A stretch of DNA of 28,706 nt. It comes from a virus. Shown one piece after another: positions 8,895-15,111 of this stretch. The DNA lies in IMG/VR virus record IMGVR_UViG_3300042868_003420, positions 1 through 28,706 of that record, one strand, 5' to 3'. Positions within the stretch are counted from its first letter, which is position 1. Each line of letters opens with the position of its first letter. A program made the position numbers and the translations under genes. Below the pieces are notes generated by a model. That model was not told the DNA's origin, did no database searches, and saw only the letters and a program-made list of their open reading frames with translations.

Positions 8895-9081
8895 ACCATT
8901 GGATAAAATCTTTAAACCACACGCGACGCCTGACATTTGAACAGAAACATTCATTCTCTTTTTTACCCGTTTTTAGTTCCTTAATTTTCTTCAGCTTATT
9001 TAAACTGACTTTCGAATACTTAACAACGTCCTGTGATAACGCTATTTCGTTTATTACTTCGCGCTCAACTTGTTCAAACAT
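8878..9081 (-). CDS. Small charged protein with CxC motif, unknown function
   Basis: A 67-residue protein starting MFEQVEREVINEIALSQDV. The frame is open further upstream to 9177, but that extension overlaps the membrane-protein gene and its composition is out of character, so the ATG at 9081 is preferred (28-base overlap). The second half is basic: KKIKELKTGKKENECFCSNVRRR. The CFC pair followed by RRRVWFKDFIQWFE is a pattern I recall from small flavobacterial phage proteins, with no known function. A metal-binding or nucleic-acid-binding role is possible. Confidence 0.6.
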   Translation of the reverse strand: MFEQVEREVINEIALSQDVVKYSKVSLNKLKKIKELKTGKKENECFCSNVRRRVWFKDFIQWFENNS

Positions 9082-9308
9082 ATTTCTAATGAATAAGCAA
9101 TTAAAGCCGCCATGCATGACATAAAAAAGCTGCCCGTATAAATTAAAGATGTCCAAAACGACCAACATTTCCAGCAACCTAAACTCGAATGAATATAATC
9201 AGAAAGGTGCGAAATATTAATCTGTTTAAATATAAAATCAAAAAGCAGCTGCAAGGGTTCGAAATTAACAAACCACCAAGCAACTGATATAATAAAAAGT
9301 AACTCCAT
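9054..9308 (-). CDS. Small membrane protein with two predicted helices
   Basis: An 84-residue hydrophobic protein. The first segment (MELLFIISVAWWFVNFEPLQLLFDFIF) and a second (FWTSLIYTGSFFMSCMAALIAYSLEI) are likely membrane-spanning, separated by a loop with the motif SSLGCWKCWSFW. The CxxC pair flanked by tryptophans is distinctive. It is followed by an overlapping 67-residue gene. It is too far from the lysis genes to be called a holin, and its loop is unlike typical holins. It could act at the host envelope, for example in exclusion or entry protection. The frame is supported by hydrophobic periodicity and tight packing. Confidence 0.65.
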   Translation of the reverse strand: MELLFIISVAWWFVNFEPLQLLFDFIFKQINISHLSDYIHSSLGCWKCWSFWTSLIYTGSFFMSCMAALIAYSLEICLNKLSAK

Positions 9309-9328
9309 TCCTAAAATTTTAGGCTAAA

Positions 9329-9961
9329 TTAAAACAATTTTTGTTGTGAAGTATAATTTTTAATTCTTTGAATTGCCTTTTCATAATATTCAGTATCTAA
9401 TTCACACGCTGTTAAATCAAATTCGTAATCGTGACAAGCAATGGCAATACTGCCACTGCCTAAATGAGTATCTAAGATTTTATCACCTTGTTGAGCGTAT
9501 TTGTCAAGGAGCCATTTGTAAAGTGCAACGGGTTTTTGGGTAGGGTGTATTCTGTTTTGTTGGCTTGGGTGTTTATCAAATTTTTTAGCACTTGAATTAA
9601 ATGAAGTCCACGCCATTTCAAACTGCGCAAACGTAACATCTTCTGAGAAACCTTTATCCCATAATAACCAACAAGAAGACGGTCTTAAAAATTCAGTCAT
9701 ATAATTACCACCCCATACAATTTGATTTTTAGATACTCTTTTAAGTTCATCAAAATAATCTGCAGATGGTATTTCTGAATCATTACCAGCAAATTTATGA
9801 TAATCACTTTTCTTATCTCCTTTTCTTCTACCCATTGAAACATTTATATTTATTCCATAAGGCGGGTCAACAATAGCCAAATCAAAGTAATTATCTGTAT
9901 ACCGAGCCATTAGCTCCATGTTATCTTCATTAGTTATTTTCATTTTATCTGTTACTTGCAT
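9329..9961 (-). CDS. DNA (adenine-N6) methyltransferase, orphan
   Basis: A 210-residue SAM-dependent methyltransferase of the type that methylates adenine N6. The catalytic motif DPPY is at residues 32-35, HPTQKP is at 139-144, and the SAM-binding DTHLGSGS is at 164-171. The order (catalytic motif before SAM motif) is that of the beta class. No restriction endonuclease is adjacent, so it probably methylates phage DNA to evade host restriction or to influence replication or transcription. It overlaps the DnaJ-type zinc protein gene upstream by 17 bases. Target specificity cannot be read from the sequence. At 210 residues it is short, with only a modest target-recognition segment between the motifs. 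Confidence 0.93.
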   Translation of the reverse strand: MQVTDKMKITNEDNMELMARYTDNYFDLAIVDPPYGININVSMGRRKGDKKSDYHKFAGNDSEIPSADYFDELKRVSKNQIVWGGNYMTEFLRPSSCWLLWDKGFSEDVTFAQFEMAWTSFNSSAKKFDKHPSQQNRIHPTQKPVALYKWLLDKYAQQGDKILDTHLGSGSIAIACHDYEFDLTACELDTEYYEKAIQRIKNYTSQQKLF

Positions 9962-10307
9962 AACTAATTAATTTTCTTTTATAGTTTAACAAACGACCCA
10001 AACCACATGAACAAAGTTCCAAACGGTCATTATATTTTTGCGCTAAATTAGGTAAATATCCTTTGTTTGCTAACTTAATGAAATCGCTTAATGTTCTTAG
10101 ACGTGTTTGCATTCCTAAAATCATATCGTTAAGTTCTTCAATACGCTCTTTAATTAATTCAGGGTCTAATTCAGCTCCCGTTCCTGTGCAACTCATGCAT
10201 TCGTAATCAACTACATCTTGTAAATAAGGAATATCTGTGTCGTTGTGTTCTATTGTTATAGTTCCCCAACCGTTACATTCTTGGCAATCTTTTGTTAAAT
10301 TTTTCAT
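9945..10307 (-). CDS. DnaJ-type zinc-finger protein
   Basis: A 120-residue protein. Two CxxCxGxG-like knuckles, CQECNGWGT (residues 9-17) and CMSCTGTGA (37-45), could bind zinc as in the DnaJ central domain. A helical region rich in E, R and L follows, then CSCG near residue 99. No J domain is present. Phages often carry such small zinc proteins near DNA-metabolism genes; their role is not established. The 18-base gap upstream holds one AAACACGAA motif in an A-rich leader, in place of a Shine-Dalgarno site. Confidence 0.72.
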   Translation of the reverse strand: MKNLTKDCQECNGWGTITIEHNDTDIPYLQDVVDYECMSCTGTGAELDPELIKERIEELNDMILGMQTRLRTLSDFIKLANKGYLPNLAQKYNDRLELCSCGLGRLLNYKRKLISYASNR

Positions 10308-10325
10308 AATTCGTGTTTTTAATTG

Positions 10326-10574
10326 TTACTTAATAATTTCGAATTGACTCCAATCAATAAATTTAGCTTTCGTGCTAAATGTAGGATAGTAAACTTTACA
10401 ATCTCTTAATGATTTTCTATTACAAGCTAAAACCCTTTGTTGTCCATTATCAGAAAGTAAAAAGTAAAAATCAATTATAAATCTTGTTTTGTTCCCTTTG
10501 TCATCGTAGTTAACATCAATACCTTTAACGATTTGTTTAACTTCGAAACTTTTAATTTTATCACCTATTTTCAT
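10326..10574 (-). CDS. Small protein at the head of the late-direction operon, unknown
   Basis: An 82-residue protein (MKIGDKIKSFEVKQIVKGIDVNYDD... ) with alternating beta-type residues. It may form a small barrel. It contains two Cys (ACNRKSLRDCK) and ends FIDWSQFEIIK. It is the first gene after promoter P4 (10598-10626) and directly follows a strong terminator, so it heads the transcription unit that leads towards methyltransferase and terminase. I do not recognise the family. The start is supported by the leader AAACAATTAAAC upstream, which resembles leaders of other first genes here. Confidence 0.68.
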   Translation of the reverse strand: MKIGDKIKSFEVKQIVKGIDVNYDDKGNKTRFIIDFYFLLSDNGQQRVLACNRKSLRDCKVYYPTFSTKAKFIDWSQFEIIK

Positions 10575-10597
10575 AACCTTTTGTTTAATTGTTTCTA

Positions 10598-10626
10598 CAA
10601 ATATACTAAAAAGAATAACACTACAA
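10598..10626 (-). promoter_or_regulatory. Bacteroidota-type promoter P4
   Basis: On the minus strand there is a TTG (10624-10626), an 18-base spacer and TATATTTG (10598-10605), matching the Bacteroidota TTG/TAnnTTTG pattern. The spacer holds AAAAAGAATA, but on the plus strand, inverted compared with promoters P1-P3. The start codon of the downstream gene is 24 bases away, after AAACAATTAAAC. Confidence 0.75.
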
Positions 10627-10659
10627 ATAAAAAAGAGGAAATTTTTTACATTTCCCCTT
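10627..10659 (-). terminator. Rho-independent terminator after the HTH gene
   Basis: A 10-bp stem (10633-10642 with 10650-10659, one G-T wobble) with a 7-base loop. On the minus strand it is followed by TTTT and further T-rich sequence. It ends the recombination operon just before promoter P4. Confidence 0.85.
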
Positions 10660-10663
10660 AAAT

Positions 10664-10867
10664 TTACTTTTTTAAGAACGATCCAAGCCTTTCTATCGTT
10701 CGTGAACTTATATTAGTTTTATAGTACAGGAACTTAAATAGAATCGGTTGGTTAATCTTAACTAACTTAGAAAACGCGTTTAGACTTAGTTCGTGTTTCG
10801 TTAAGTAATCAATTATCATTTTCCTCGTAAGCTGGTTTATATTGCTTAAAATTTGCGCTTCTCTCAT
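10664..10867 (-). CDS. Small Cro/CI-type helix-turn-helix protein
   Basis: A 67-residue protein. After an N-terminal helix, residues 24-62 (KHELSLNAFSKLVKINQPILFKFLYYKTNISSRTIERLGSFL) fit a five-helix HTH fold: LNAFSKLVKI is the first HTH helix, NQPILFKFLYY the recognition helix and SSRTIERLGSFL the last. It is the last gene before a strong terminator and overlaps the upstream gene by ATGA. It may act on the repeated AAAAAGAATA element at the phage promoters (inference). It lacks any oligomerisation domain, so Cro-like rather than CI-like is the better guess. Confidence 0.7.
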   Translation of the reverse strand: MREAQILSNINQLTRKMIIDYLTKHELSLNAFSKLVKINQPILFKFLYYKTNISSRTIERLGSFLKK

Positions 10868-11100
10868 TTTCCGTTTAAAAAGTCATCAAAATCTTTATTA
10901 CCATAGCTTGGTTTTTCACTTTGTGTTTGTTCCGTTGGCTTAAAGTCATTCACAAAGATTTTAAAATCAGGTTGTTTTTCTTCTTTTTTGTAGTTATTAA
11001 CCCACATTGAATATTTAACATCGTTAATTGTAAAGTTTATTACTTCACCTTTTTGCGTTTGTTTTTTCCACGCTCCGGTACTCCATTTTTTTTCTTCCAT
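10864..11100 (-). CDS. Small recombination-operon protein (possible ssDNA-binding type)
   Basis: A 78-residue protein. Residues 4-52 (KKWSTGAWKKQTQKGEVINFTI, YSMWVNNYKKEEKQPDFKIFV) have the aromatic/basic beta pattern of small DUF736-like or OB-like proteins found beside phage recombination genes. The C-terminus (SYGNKDFDDFLNGK) is acidic with a terminal phenylalanine segment, reminiscent of the C-terminal tip of single-stranded DNA-binding proteins. It follows exonuclease and annealing genes, so an accessory role in recombination or replication is plausible. Family assignment is tentative. It starts one base after the 26-residue gene's stop. Confidence 0.68.
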   Translation of the reverse strand: MEEKKWSTGAWKKQTQKGEVINFTINDVKYSMWVNNYKKEEKQPDFKIFVNDFKPTEQTQSEKPSYGNKDFDDFLNGK

Positions 11101-11101
11101 T

Positions 11102-11182
11102 TTAATTGTATTTTATTGGATTTATACTTTGAAGCCATATCTTTAAAACTTCAATTTTACTTTTTGTACTTGTTTTACTCAT
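11102..11182 (-). CDS. Tiny ORF (26 aa) coupled to neighbours
   Basis: A 26-residue reading frame, MSKTSTKSKIEVLKIWLQSI then NPIKYN. Its ATG overlaps the stop of the 63-residue gene as ATGA, and its TAA ends one base before the ATG of the next gene, so it fills what would otherwise be the only gap in this operon. The product would be basic, with one amphipathic helix. Coupling argues for translation, but its size leaves doubt. It could simply keep ribosomes moving between the flanking genes. Confidence 0.5.
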   Translation of the reverse strand: MSKTSTKSKIEVLKIWLQSINPIKYN

Positions 11183-11370
11183 CTTTTTTCTGCATATAAA
11201 CGTGTAAACCTTTCTTGACTGCAGCAAAACTCTGTTATCGTGTTTCTGTCGTTTTGTCTAAGTGTTTCATACCACATCATATTTCTTTTCATGTCTTTAA
11301 TTTGTACAATTTGGTCAGGGCGTGTCGTATTGTAATACTTACCCATGATTTTTAATTCTTTTGTTTCCAT
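11179..11370 (-). CDS. Small hypothetical protein
   Basis: A 63-residue basic protein (METKELKIMGKYYNTTRPDQ... ). The motif GKYYNTTRPDQIVQIKDMKRNMMWYETL looks like a small beta barrel of the kind used for DNA or metabolite binding, but no family is recognised. A start at Met9 (GKYYNTT) is possible. It lies 12 bases after the exonuclease stop and overlaps the 26-residue frame by ATGA, so it belongs to the recombination operon. Confidence 0.6.
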   Translation of the reverse strand: METKELKIMGKYYNTTRPDQIVQIKDMKRNMMWYETLRQNDRNTITEFCCSQERFTRLYAEKR

Positions 11371-11382
11371 TTTACTTTTTTT

Positions 11383-12054
11383 TTAAAGGTTAATTAATAA
11401 TTCATTGTAATATTCTCTGCATTCTTCAACTCGTTGTTTAATCTTTTCAATTACTTCTTCGTCTTTTGCTATTTTAAACAATTTTAAACGCTTTTCTTTT
11501 GGTATATGGTCAAAGTTATGTTTCGCCTGAACAAAATCCCTTAAATCCAAACTTTCATCAATTAGGTTTTGTTTCCAATGTTCGCGCCTAACCTCGTCTT
11601 CAACTATCTGAAATGGTGTATTAATTAGGCAATAACATAAAAGTGATTCGTCTTTTCCTGTTAGCCACATATAACCCTGTAATTGATAGTAATAATCTTT
11701 GTTTGGTAATTCAGTTTCAAACCATGGAAAAGTTGTTGCGTCCCAGCTACATTTTATATCCAAAAGAATTTCGTTCGTGTTTACGTCAGGTGTTCCCGTT
11801 AAATAATCGTTGTTTAGGTTTTCATCGTTTTTAAAAATAAACCCTAAATTCAATACATCGTTAACAAGTTCGATTCCATCGTTTTCAACTTCGTTTCCTT
11901 TGTCGGTGTATCTACTCCAGAACTCTTTTCGGATTCCGTATTTTTCTTCGATTACAAGTTCCTGAATGTAGGTTTTGCAAGTCTTAGATAAAACCTCACC
12001 TTTTGTTTTAGATGAGGTCATTATTTTTCCTATTTGTGAACAGCGAATTTTCAT
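11383..12054 (-). CDS. YqaJ/lambda-exonuclease-like PD-(D/E)XK exonuclease
   Basis: A 223-residue nuclease. Key elements are an N-terminal SQIGKIMTSS segment, an acidic helix with E57 (DKGNEVEND), GTPDV with D90, LLDIKCSW with D99 and K101, and YYQLQGYMW (residues 122-130). Together they form the PD-(D/E)XK core of the lambda-exo/YqaJ group, which degrades one DNA strand 5' to 3' from an end. The product is normally handed to an annealing protein, and the Erf gene is directly upstream with a 4-base ATGA overlap, so they form a two-component recombination system. Residues 150-223 form a helical C-terminal region. Confidence 0.85.
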   Translation of the reverse strand: MKIRCSQIGKIMTSSKTKGEVLSKTCKTYIQELVIEEKYGIRKEFWSRYTDKGNEVENDGIELVNDVLNLGFIFKNDENLNNDYLTGTPDVNTNEILLDIKCSWDATTFPWFETELPNKDYYYQLQGYMWLTGKDESLLCYCLINTPFQIVEDEVRREHWKQNLIDESLDLRDFVQAKHNFDHIPKEKRLKLFKIAKDEEVIEKIKQRVEECREYYNELLINL

Positions 12055-12587
12055 ATCAGTAATAATGCTTTTTGTTGAACTTCATTTAATTCGAACTTCG
12101 CTTGTAGTTCTTCAATAGTAAATTCGTTTGCTCTTATTGCTTCAATAGCTTTTACAAATCGTTCACCTTGTATCGTTGGTTTCTTTTCCGTCTTTACGGG
12201 TTCTTCTTTTTTATTGTCTTTTGAATCAGGGTCGCTTTCAGTTTCATCAATTAAAAACAAGCCATTTAAAGCGTATTTACGTGCGTAGCTTGAAGCTGTG
12301 CCAGTACATTGTTCGCTTGACATTCCTTTATGTTCTCCAAGTTCCGCCCAACCGTAAATTTCCACTATATCCGTTCCGTCTTTTAAAGTTGCCGTTGCTC
12401 TTAAAAATAGCTTACTACCTACTTCGATAATTGTATCAGACAAAACCAAAGTTGATTCGTGTTTGTGTAAAATAGGTTTTACCGATTCTAAAATTTGTTC
12501 AGCACTTCGATATTTAAACCCTCCGAACTTATTTAAACTTCCTTTTGGACATTTTAATTCTGCCTGAATTTGCAATAACTTTTTCAT
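12051..12587 (-). CDS. erf: ERF-family single-strand annealing protein
   Basis: A 178-residue ERF-type recombinase that anneals complementary single strands, used for recombination and circularisation. The diagnostic segment is SSEQCTGTASSYARKYALNGLFLI, matching the GSAxTYARRYALxxLF signature of the family. The N-terminus (MKKLLQIQAELKCPKGSLNKFGG, YRSAEQILESVKPIL) is typical too. An acidic, low-complexity linker (DETESDPDSKDNKKEE) is followed by a short helical C-terminus. The open frame extends upstream to 12686, but that stretch holds promoter P2 and codes for an unlikely sequence, so the ATG at 12587 is chosen. It is partnered with the exonuclease gene downstream. Confidence 0.9.
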   Translation of the reverse strand: MKKLLQIQAELKCPKGSLNKFGGFKYRSAEQILESVKPILHKHESTLVLSDTIIEVGSKLFLRATATLKDGTDIVEIYGWAELGEHKGMSSEQCTGTASSYARKYALNGLFLIDETESDPDSKDNKKEEPVKTEKKPTIQGERFVKAIEAIRANEFTIEELQAKFELNEVQQKALLLI

Positions 12588-12609
12588 GATATAAATTTTA
12601 ATTGTTTGA

Positions 12610-12639
12610 CAAATATAACTATTCTTTTTAATATAACAA
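12610..12639 (-). promoter_or_regulatory. Bacteroidota-type promoter P2 (erf-exonuclease operon)
   Basis: On the minus strand: TTG (12637-12639), a 19-base spacer that contains TATATTAAAAAGAATA (12620-12635), then TATATTTG (12610-12617). This is the best match to the consensus in the window. The leader is CAAACAATTAAAA before the erf ATG at 12587. Confidence 0.85.
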
Positions 12640-12655
12640 TGAATAATAAAATAAT

Positions 12656-13018
12656 TTATAAAAATTTTCTTAATCCAGCAGCACATCGACCTATGCTGTT
12701 TGCTCGTTCGTAAAGGCTTTGAATTTGGTTTTGTATGGTTTCCTTACAATCGGTAGTAAAGTACCCGTGTGACGTAGCTATTAAAGGAATGATTCCGTTT
12801 GTACGAATGTAGTTAACCATTTTACGCAATCTCGGTTGTGTTATTTTAGTTTTATAACCTTTTATTTTTAAGTATTCGTTTAATCGGGTTACAATTAATT
12901 CAGCTTTTATCGGGTTTTCTTTTTTATAGTTTCTGAATCCGTGAACCACTACGGGCAGTATTTCCATTTCTTCGCTTGTAAGTTCGTGTGTGAACTCTTC
13001 AAAATTTGTTACGCTCAT
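12656..13018 (-). CDS. Winged-helix-like phage protein, unknown role
   Basis: A 120-residue protein. It begins MSVTNFEEFTHELTSEEMEIL and continues with NEYLKIKGYKTKITQPRLRKMVNYIRTNGIIPLIATSHGYF, which resembles a winged helix: a recognition helix (TQPRLRKMVNYIR) followed by a beta wing (IIPLIATSHGYFTTD). The C-terminal helix SLYERANSIGRCAAGLRKFL is a motif seen in many small phage proteins near replication genes. DNA binding is likely; the target is unknown. Its ATG lies 20 bases inside the 51-residue frame. Its stop is followed at once by promoter P2, so it closes the operon that includes the 80-residue gene. Confidence 0.72.
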   Translation of the reverse strand: MSVTNFEEFTHELTSEEMEILPVVVHGFRNYKKENPIKAELIVTRLNEYLKIKGYKTKITQPRLRKMVNYIRTNGIIPLIATSHGYFTTDCKETIQNQIQSLYERANSIGRCAAGLRKFL

Positions 13019-13154
13019 TTTGTTTTCTTTCTAATTGTTCAACTCTTTTTAATAAATCATTTATTTGGTCTTGAATCCTATAAATATGCCTATTTTTAAA
13101 TTTAATTATATCTTTTCTTTTTGTAAATAATAAATCTTTTATAAATTCTTTCAT
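12999..13154 (-). CDS. Small coiled-coil ORF (51 aa)
   Basis: A 51-residue frame with an ATG at 13154 and a TGA at 12999, filling an otherwise empty 138-base gap. The product is very basic and helical (MKEFIKDLLFTKRKDIIKF..., then RIQDQINDLLKRVEQLERKQ with a leucine heptad pattern). It starts 2 bases after the stop of the 80-residue gene and overlaps the next start by 20 bases, as expected of an operon member. No family is recognised. The heptad repeats suggest a short dimeric coiled coil, perhaps binding DNA. Confidence 0.62.
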   Translation of the reverse strand: MKEFIKDLLFTKRKDIIKFKNRHIYRIQDQINDLLKRVEQLERKQNERNKF

Positions 13155-13156
13155 AA

Positions 13157-13399
13157 TTATTTAAATGTTTCGTTATAATAATGTTCATCATCTTCCCATA
13201 ATGTTTGTTCAAATCCAGTTGTATATCTACACCCTTCGGTAAACCCTTCATTAAAACAGTCCATTATTTGCTCTTTTTCCATTTCTAAAAACTTATGAAA
13301 GTTATTTACAAATTCTTTGCCTTGTTGCGTATGCGTGTCAAATAAATACGGGTGCAACTTTTCTAATTCGCTAAATACTTCTTGTAATGCTGTTTTCAT
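13157..13399 (-). CDS. Small acidic protein, unknown function
   Basis: An 80-residue protein, MKTALQEVFSELEKLHPYLF..., with the segments KEFVNNFHKFLEMEKEQIMDCFNEGF and an acidic, aromatic C-terminus (WEDDEHYYNETF). I recall small proteins of this kind (helix plus KEQIxDAFNxG) in many Bacteroidota phages and prophages, always without a known role. It is the first gene after promoter P3, whose −7 box lies 24 bases before the ATG, with an AAACAATTAAAA leader. Confidence 0.68.
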   Translation of the reverse strand: MKTALQEVFSELEKLHPYLFDTHTQQGKEFVNNFHKFLEMEKEQIMDCFNEGFTEGCRYTTGFEQTLWEDDEHYYNETFK

Positions 13400-13422
13400 A
13401 ATTTAAGTTTTAATTGTTTGGT

Positions 13423-13448
13423 CAAAAGTAATTATTCTTTTTAATATA
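13423..13448 (-). promoter_or_regulatory. Bacteroidota-type promoter P3
   Basis: On the minus strand: TATATTAAAAAGAATA (13433-13448), 2 bases, then TACTTTTG (13423-13430), fitting TAnnTTTG. No TTG is found at the −33 position (GAG instead). The element overlaps the ninG stop codon. The leader CAAACAATTAAAA precedes the 80-residue gene. Confidence 0.7.
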
Positions 13449-13965
13449 ACTCTAATTCTTTTATCTTTTTTTTATAAATAACCATAATTTCTTTCAACTC
13501 ATCAATACTCCATTTTTTAACCAGGTGCGCTTTTGCCTGTAATTCGATTAGTTTTTCAGCTCCGATTCGTTTTTCTATTTCAATTTGGTAGTTCAAAAGA
13601 TTTCCACTTAAAAAAGTGTTGCAGTGTTCACATTGTAAATGCACGTTATCTTCGTGAAACCTTACGTTTGAATGTCCTCCACTTGAAAAATAATGTCCAG
13701 AATTCTTTTTTTTTGGTGGTTTTTGGCAGCTTATACATAGTTCGTGTTTATCTCGCAGTCGAATGTATTTATTAAATATCTGTTGGGTTAATTTCAGGTA
13801 GTCACTCAAAGTCATTAAATCCAGCTTTGCTTTTGCTTTCGTCTTTTGCCAAGTTTTCTCTTTTACGTCAGCTACAAAAACACGTAAGCACTCATCTTTT
13901 AAGCAATATTTTTGCAGGAACTTAATAGGATCAAACTTTTCTTTGCAGTTTTTACAGCGTGACAT
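13441..13965 (-). CDS. ninG: NinG (Rap)-type recombination endonuclease
   Basis: A 174-residue protein like lambda NinG/Rap, which cuts Holliday junctions and other branched DNA. Zinc-ligand pairs are visible: C4-C7 (CKNCKEKF) with C21/C26, C77-C80 (CISC) and C112-C115 (CEHC). The HNH-like core reads GHYFSSGGHSNVRFHEDNVHLQCEHCN (residues 90-116), and NKYIRLRD plus FLSGNLLNY are family signatures. It overlaps the upstream coiled-coil gene by 14 bases. With the Erf and exonuclease genes it gives the phage a full recombination set: resection, annealing and junction resolution. Confidence 0.92.
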   Translation of the reverse strand: MSRCKNCKEKFDPIKFLQKYCLKDECLRVFVADVKEKTWQKTKAKAKLDLMTLSDYLKLTQQIFNKYIRLRDKHELCISCQKPPKKKNSGHYFSSGGHSNVRFHEDNVHLQCEHCNTFLSGNLLNYQIEIEKRIGAEKLIELQAKAHLVKKWSIDELKEIMVIYKKKIKELELY

Positions 13966-14245
13966 CTTTAAAATTTAATTGTGTTTGTAAATCTTTATTT
14001 TTAAACTTTTCTTCCATGAGTAACTTTTCAAGTCTGAAACTTTGTTGAACGGCTGCCCGGAACTCCTTTTCCATTGTTGCATAAACTAAACTTATTTCCT
14101 GTAAGTCTACTAAGGTACGCTCCATTGAATGTATAATGTCAAGTCTATTCGGGTGGTTCGTCTTTATTTCCTCTAAGCTAATTTTAACTTTTAAGAAAGT
14201 AGTTTGAATTGATACTTTTGCGCTTATTATATTTAATTCGTCCAT
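13952..14245 (-). CDS. Coiled-coil hypothetical protein
   Basis: A 97-residue helical protein, MDELNIISAKVSIQTTFLKVKI..., with long stretches compatible with coiled coil (SLEEIKTNHPNRLDIIHSMERTLVDL, RLEKLLMEEKFKNKDLQTQL). No catalytic motif is seen. It sits between the PP-loop gene and ninG, overlapping ninG by 14 bases, and may be a structural accessory of either. I do not recognise a family. Confidence 0.65.
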   Translation of the reverse strand: MDELNIISAKVSIQTTFLKVKISLEEIKTNHPNRLDIIHSMERTLVDLQEISLVYATMEKEFRAAVQQSFRLEKLLMEEKFKNKDLQTQLNFKDVTL

Positions 14246-14260
14246 TTGTTATTTTTTATG

Positions 14261-15109
14261 TTATAATCCACAATATCCACTATCGCAATCAGTAAAATCA
14301 TTATCAAATAATTCTAATTGCGTTTTGTAGCTTTTTATTTTTTCGTAAGTAATTCCATTTTTAAATGTGCATTCGTTTTTTTGTTCCATTTTTATAAACC
14401 AATCAAATTGCTTTTCGGCTTTATTACTCATGTGCTTTAACATTAATTCGCTTCGGTGAAAACACCCGACACAATTATTTCGATATGCAAATCTAACGGG
14501 TTTATCTTTCCAGTAATTTTCTATTGTATCTTTAAATATAGCGTCATTTATTAAAGGAAAAGTAGTTTTTCGGTATGGTAATTCTTGCCATTTGTTGCGT
14601 CCGTTTTTTTCTCCAACCTTAAATTTAAAACTTTCTATTCCGTCAACGGCTCTTTCACTCATTGTTTTTGCTCTACTCATTTCGTTTGCTCTAAATCCTA
14701 TCCTCATTTCAATAGGTAGTTCCGTATTTTCGTAGCACCATTGAGCAATTGGTTTAACTTTCATATCAGTAGTGCAGTATCGTGTCATTTGATTAGGTAA
14801 ATAGTTTTTACCATTTGCCATTTTATAACTTCCGATAACGTCTTCAAACGTGTTTTTGCTTATCCAAACAATTTCTTTTCCTATAAATTGTTCTAAATCT
14901 AACATCGTGTAAATTATAGTATCATCTTCTAAAGTCCCGATAAAATCCGTTCCTATTCTATCGCTTACAATTTGTCTTATTTTGGCGTCAGGGAACAAGC
15001 AATTTGTGTCGTTTGTACGAACCAACGCAAAGACGTTGTAATCAGCTGGGTAATTAGCTGCAATATAACTTGACGTTTTACCACCGCTTAGTGAATTAAC
15101 TGTTTTCAT
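14261..15109 (-). CDS. PP-loop ATP pyrophosphatase (PAPS-reductase-like)
   Basis: A 282-residue protein of the PAPS reductase/adenine nucleotide alpha-hydrolase family. The PP-loop is SLSGGKTS (residues 6-13). Conserved cysteines include YCTTDMK (C112), CVGCFH (C213, C216) and a C-terminal CDSGYC pair, which could bind a metal or Fe-S cluster. The motif MRIGFRANEMSRA is also typical. Family members activate substrates by adenylation, including sulfate reduction, tRNA thiolation and DndC-type DNA phosphorothioation. The phage substrate is unknown, and no cysteine desulfurase is adjacent. It lies within the replication operon, 2 bases from the helicase gene, so a nucleic-acid modification role is favoured over sulfate assimilation. 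Confidence 0.85.
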   Translation of the reverse strand: MKTVNSLSGGKTSSYIAANYPADYNVFALVRTNDTNCLFPDAKIRQIVSDRIGTDFIGTLEDDTIIYTMLDLEQFIGKEIVWISKNTFEDVIGSYKMANGKNYLPNQMTRYCTTDMKVKPIAQWCYENTELPIEMRIGFRANEMSRAKTMSERAVDGIESFKFKVGEKNGRNKWQELPYRKTTFPLINDAIFKDTIENYWKDKPVRFAYRNNCVGCFHRSELMLKHMSNKAEKQFDWFIKMEQKNECTFKNGITYEKIKSYKTQLELFDNDFTDCDSGYCGL

Positions 15110-15111
15110 AA

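Noticed and set aside
12588-12686. N-terminal extension of Erf
   Set aside because: The 33 extra codons cover promoter P2 and read as Ile/Tyr/Lys-rich sequence unlike the family N-terminus.
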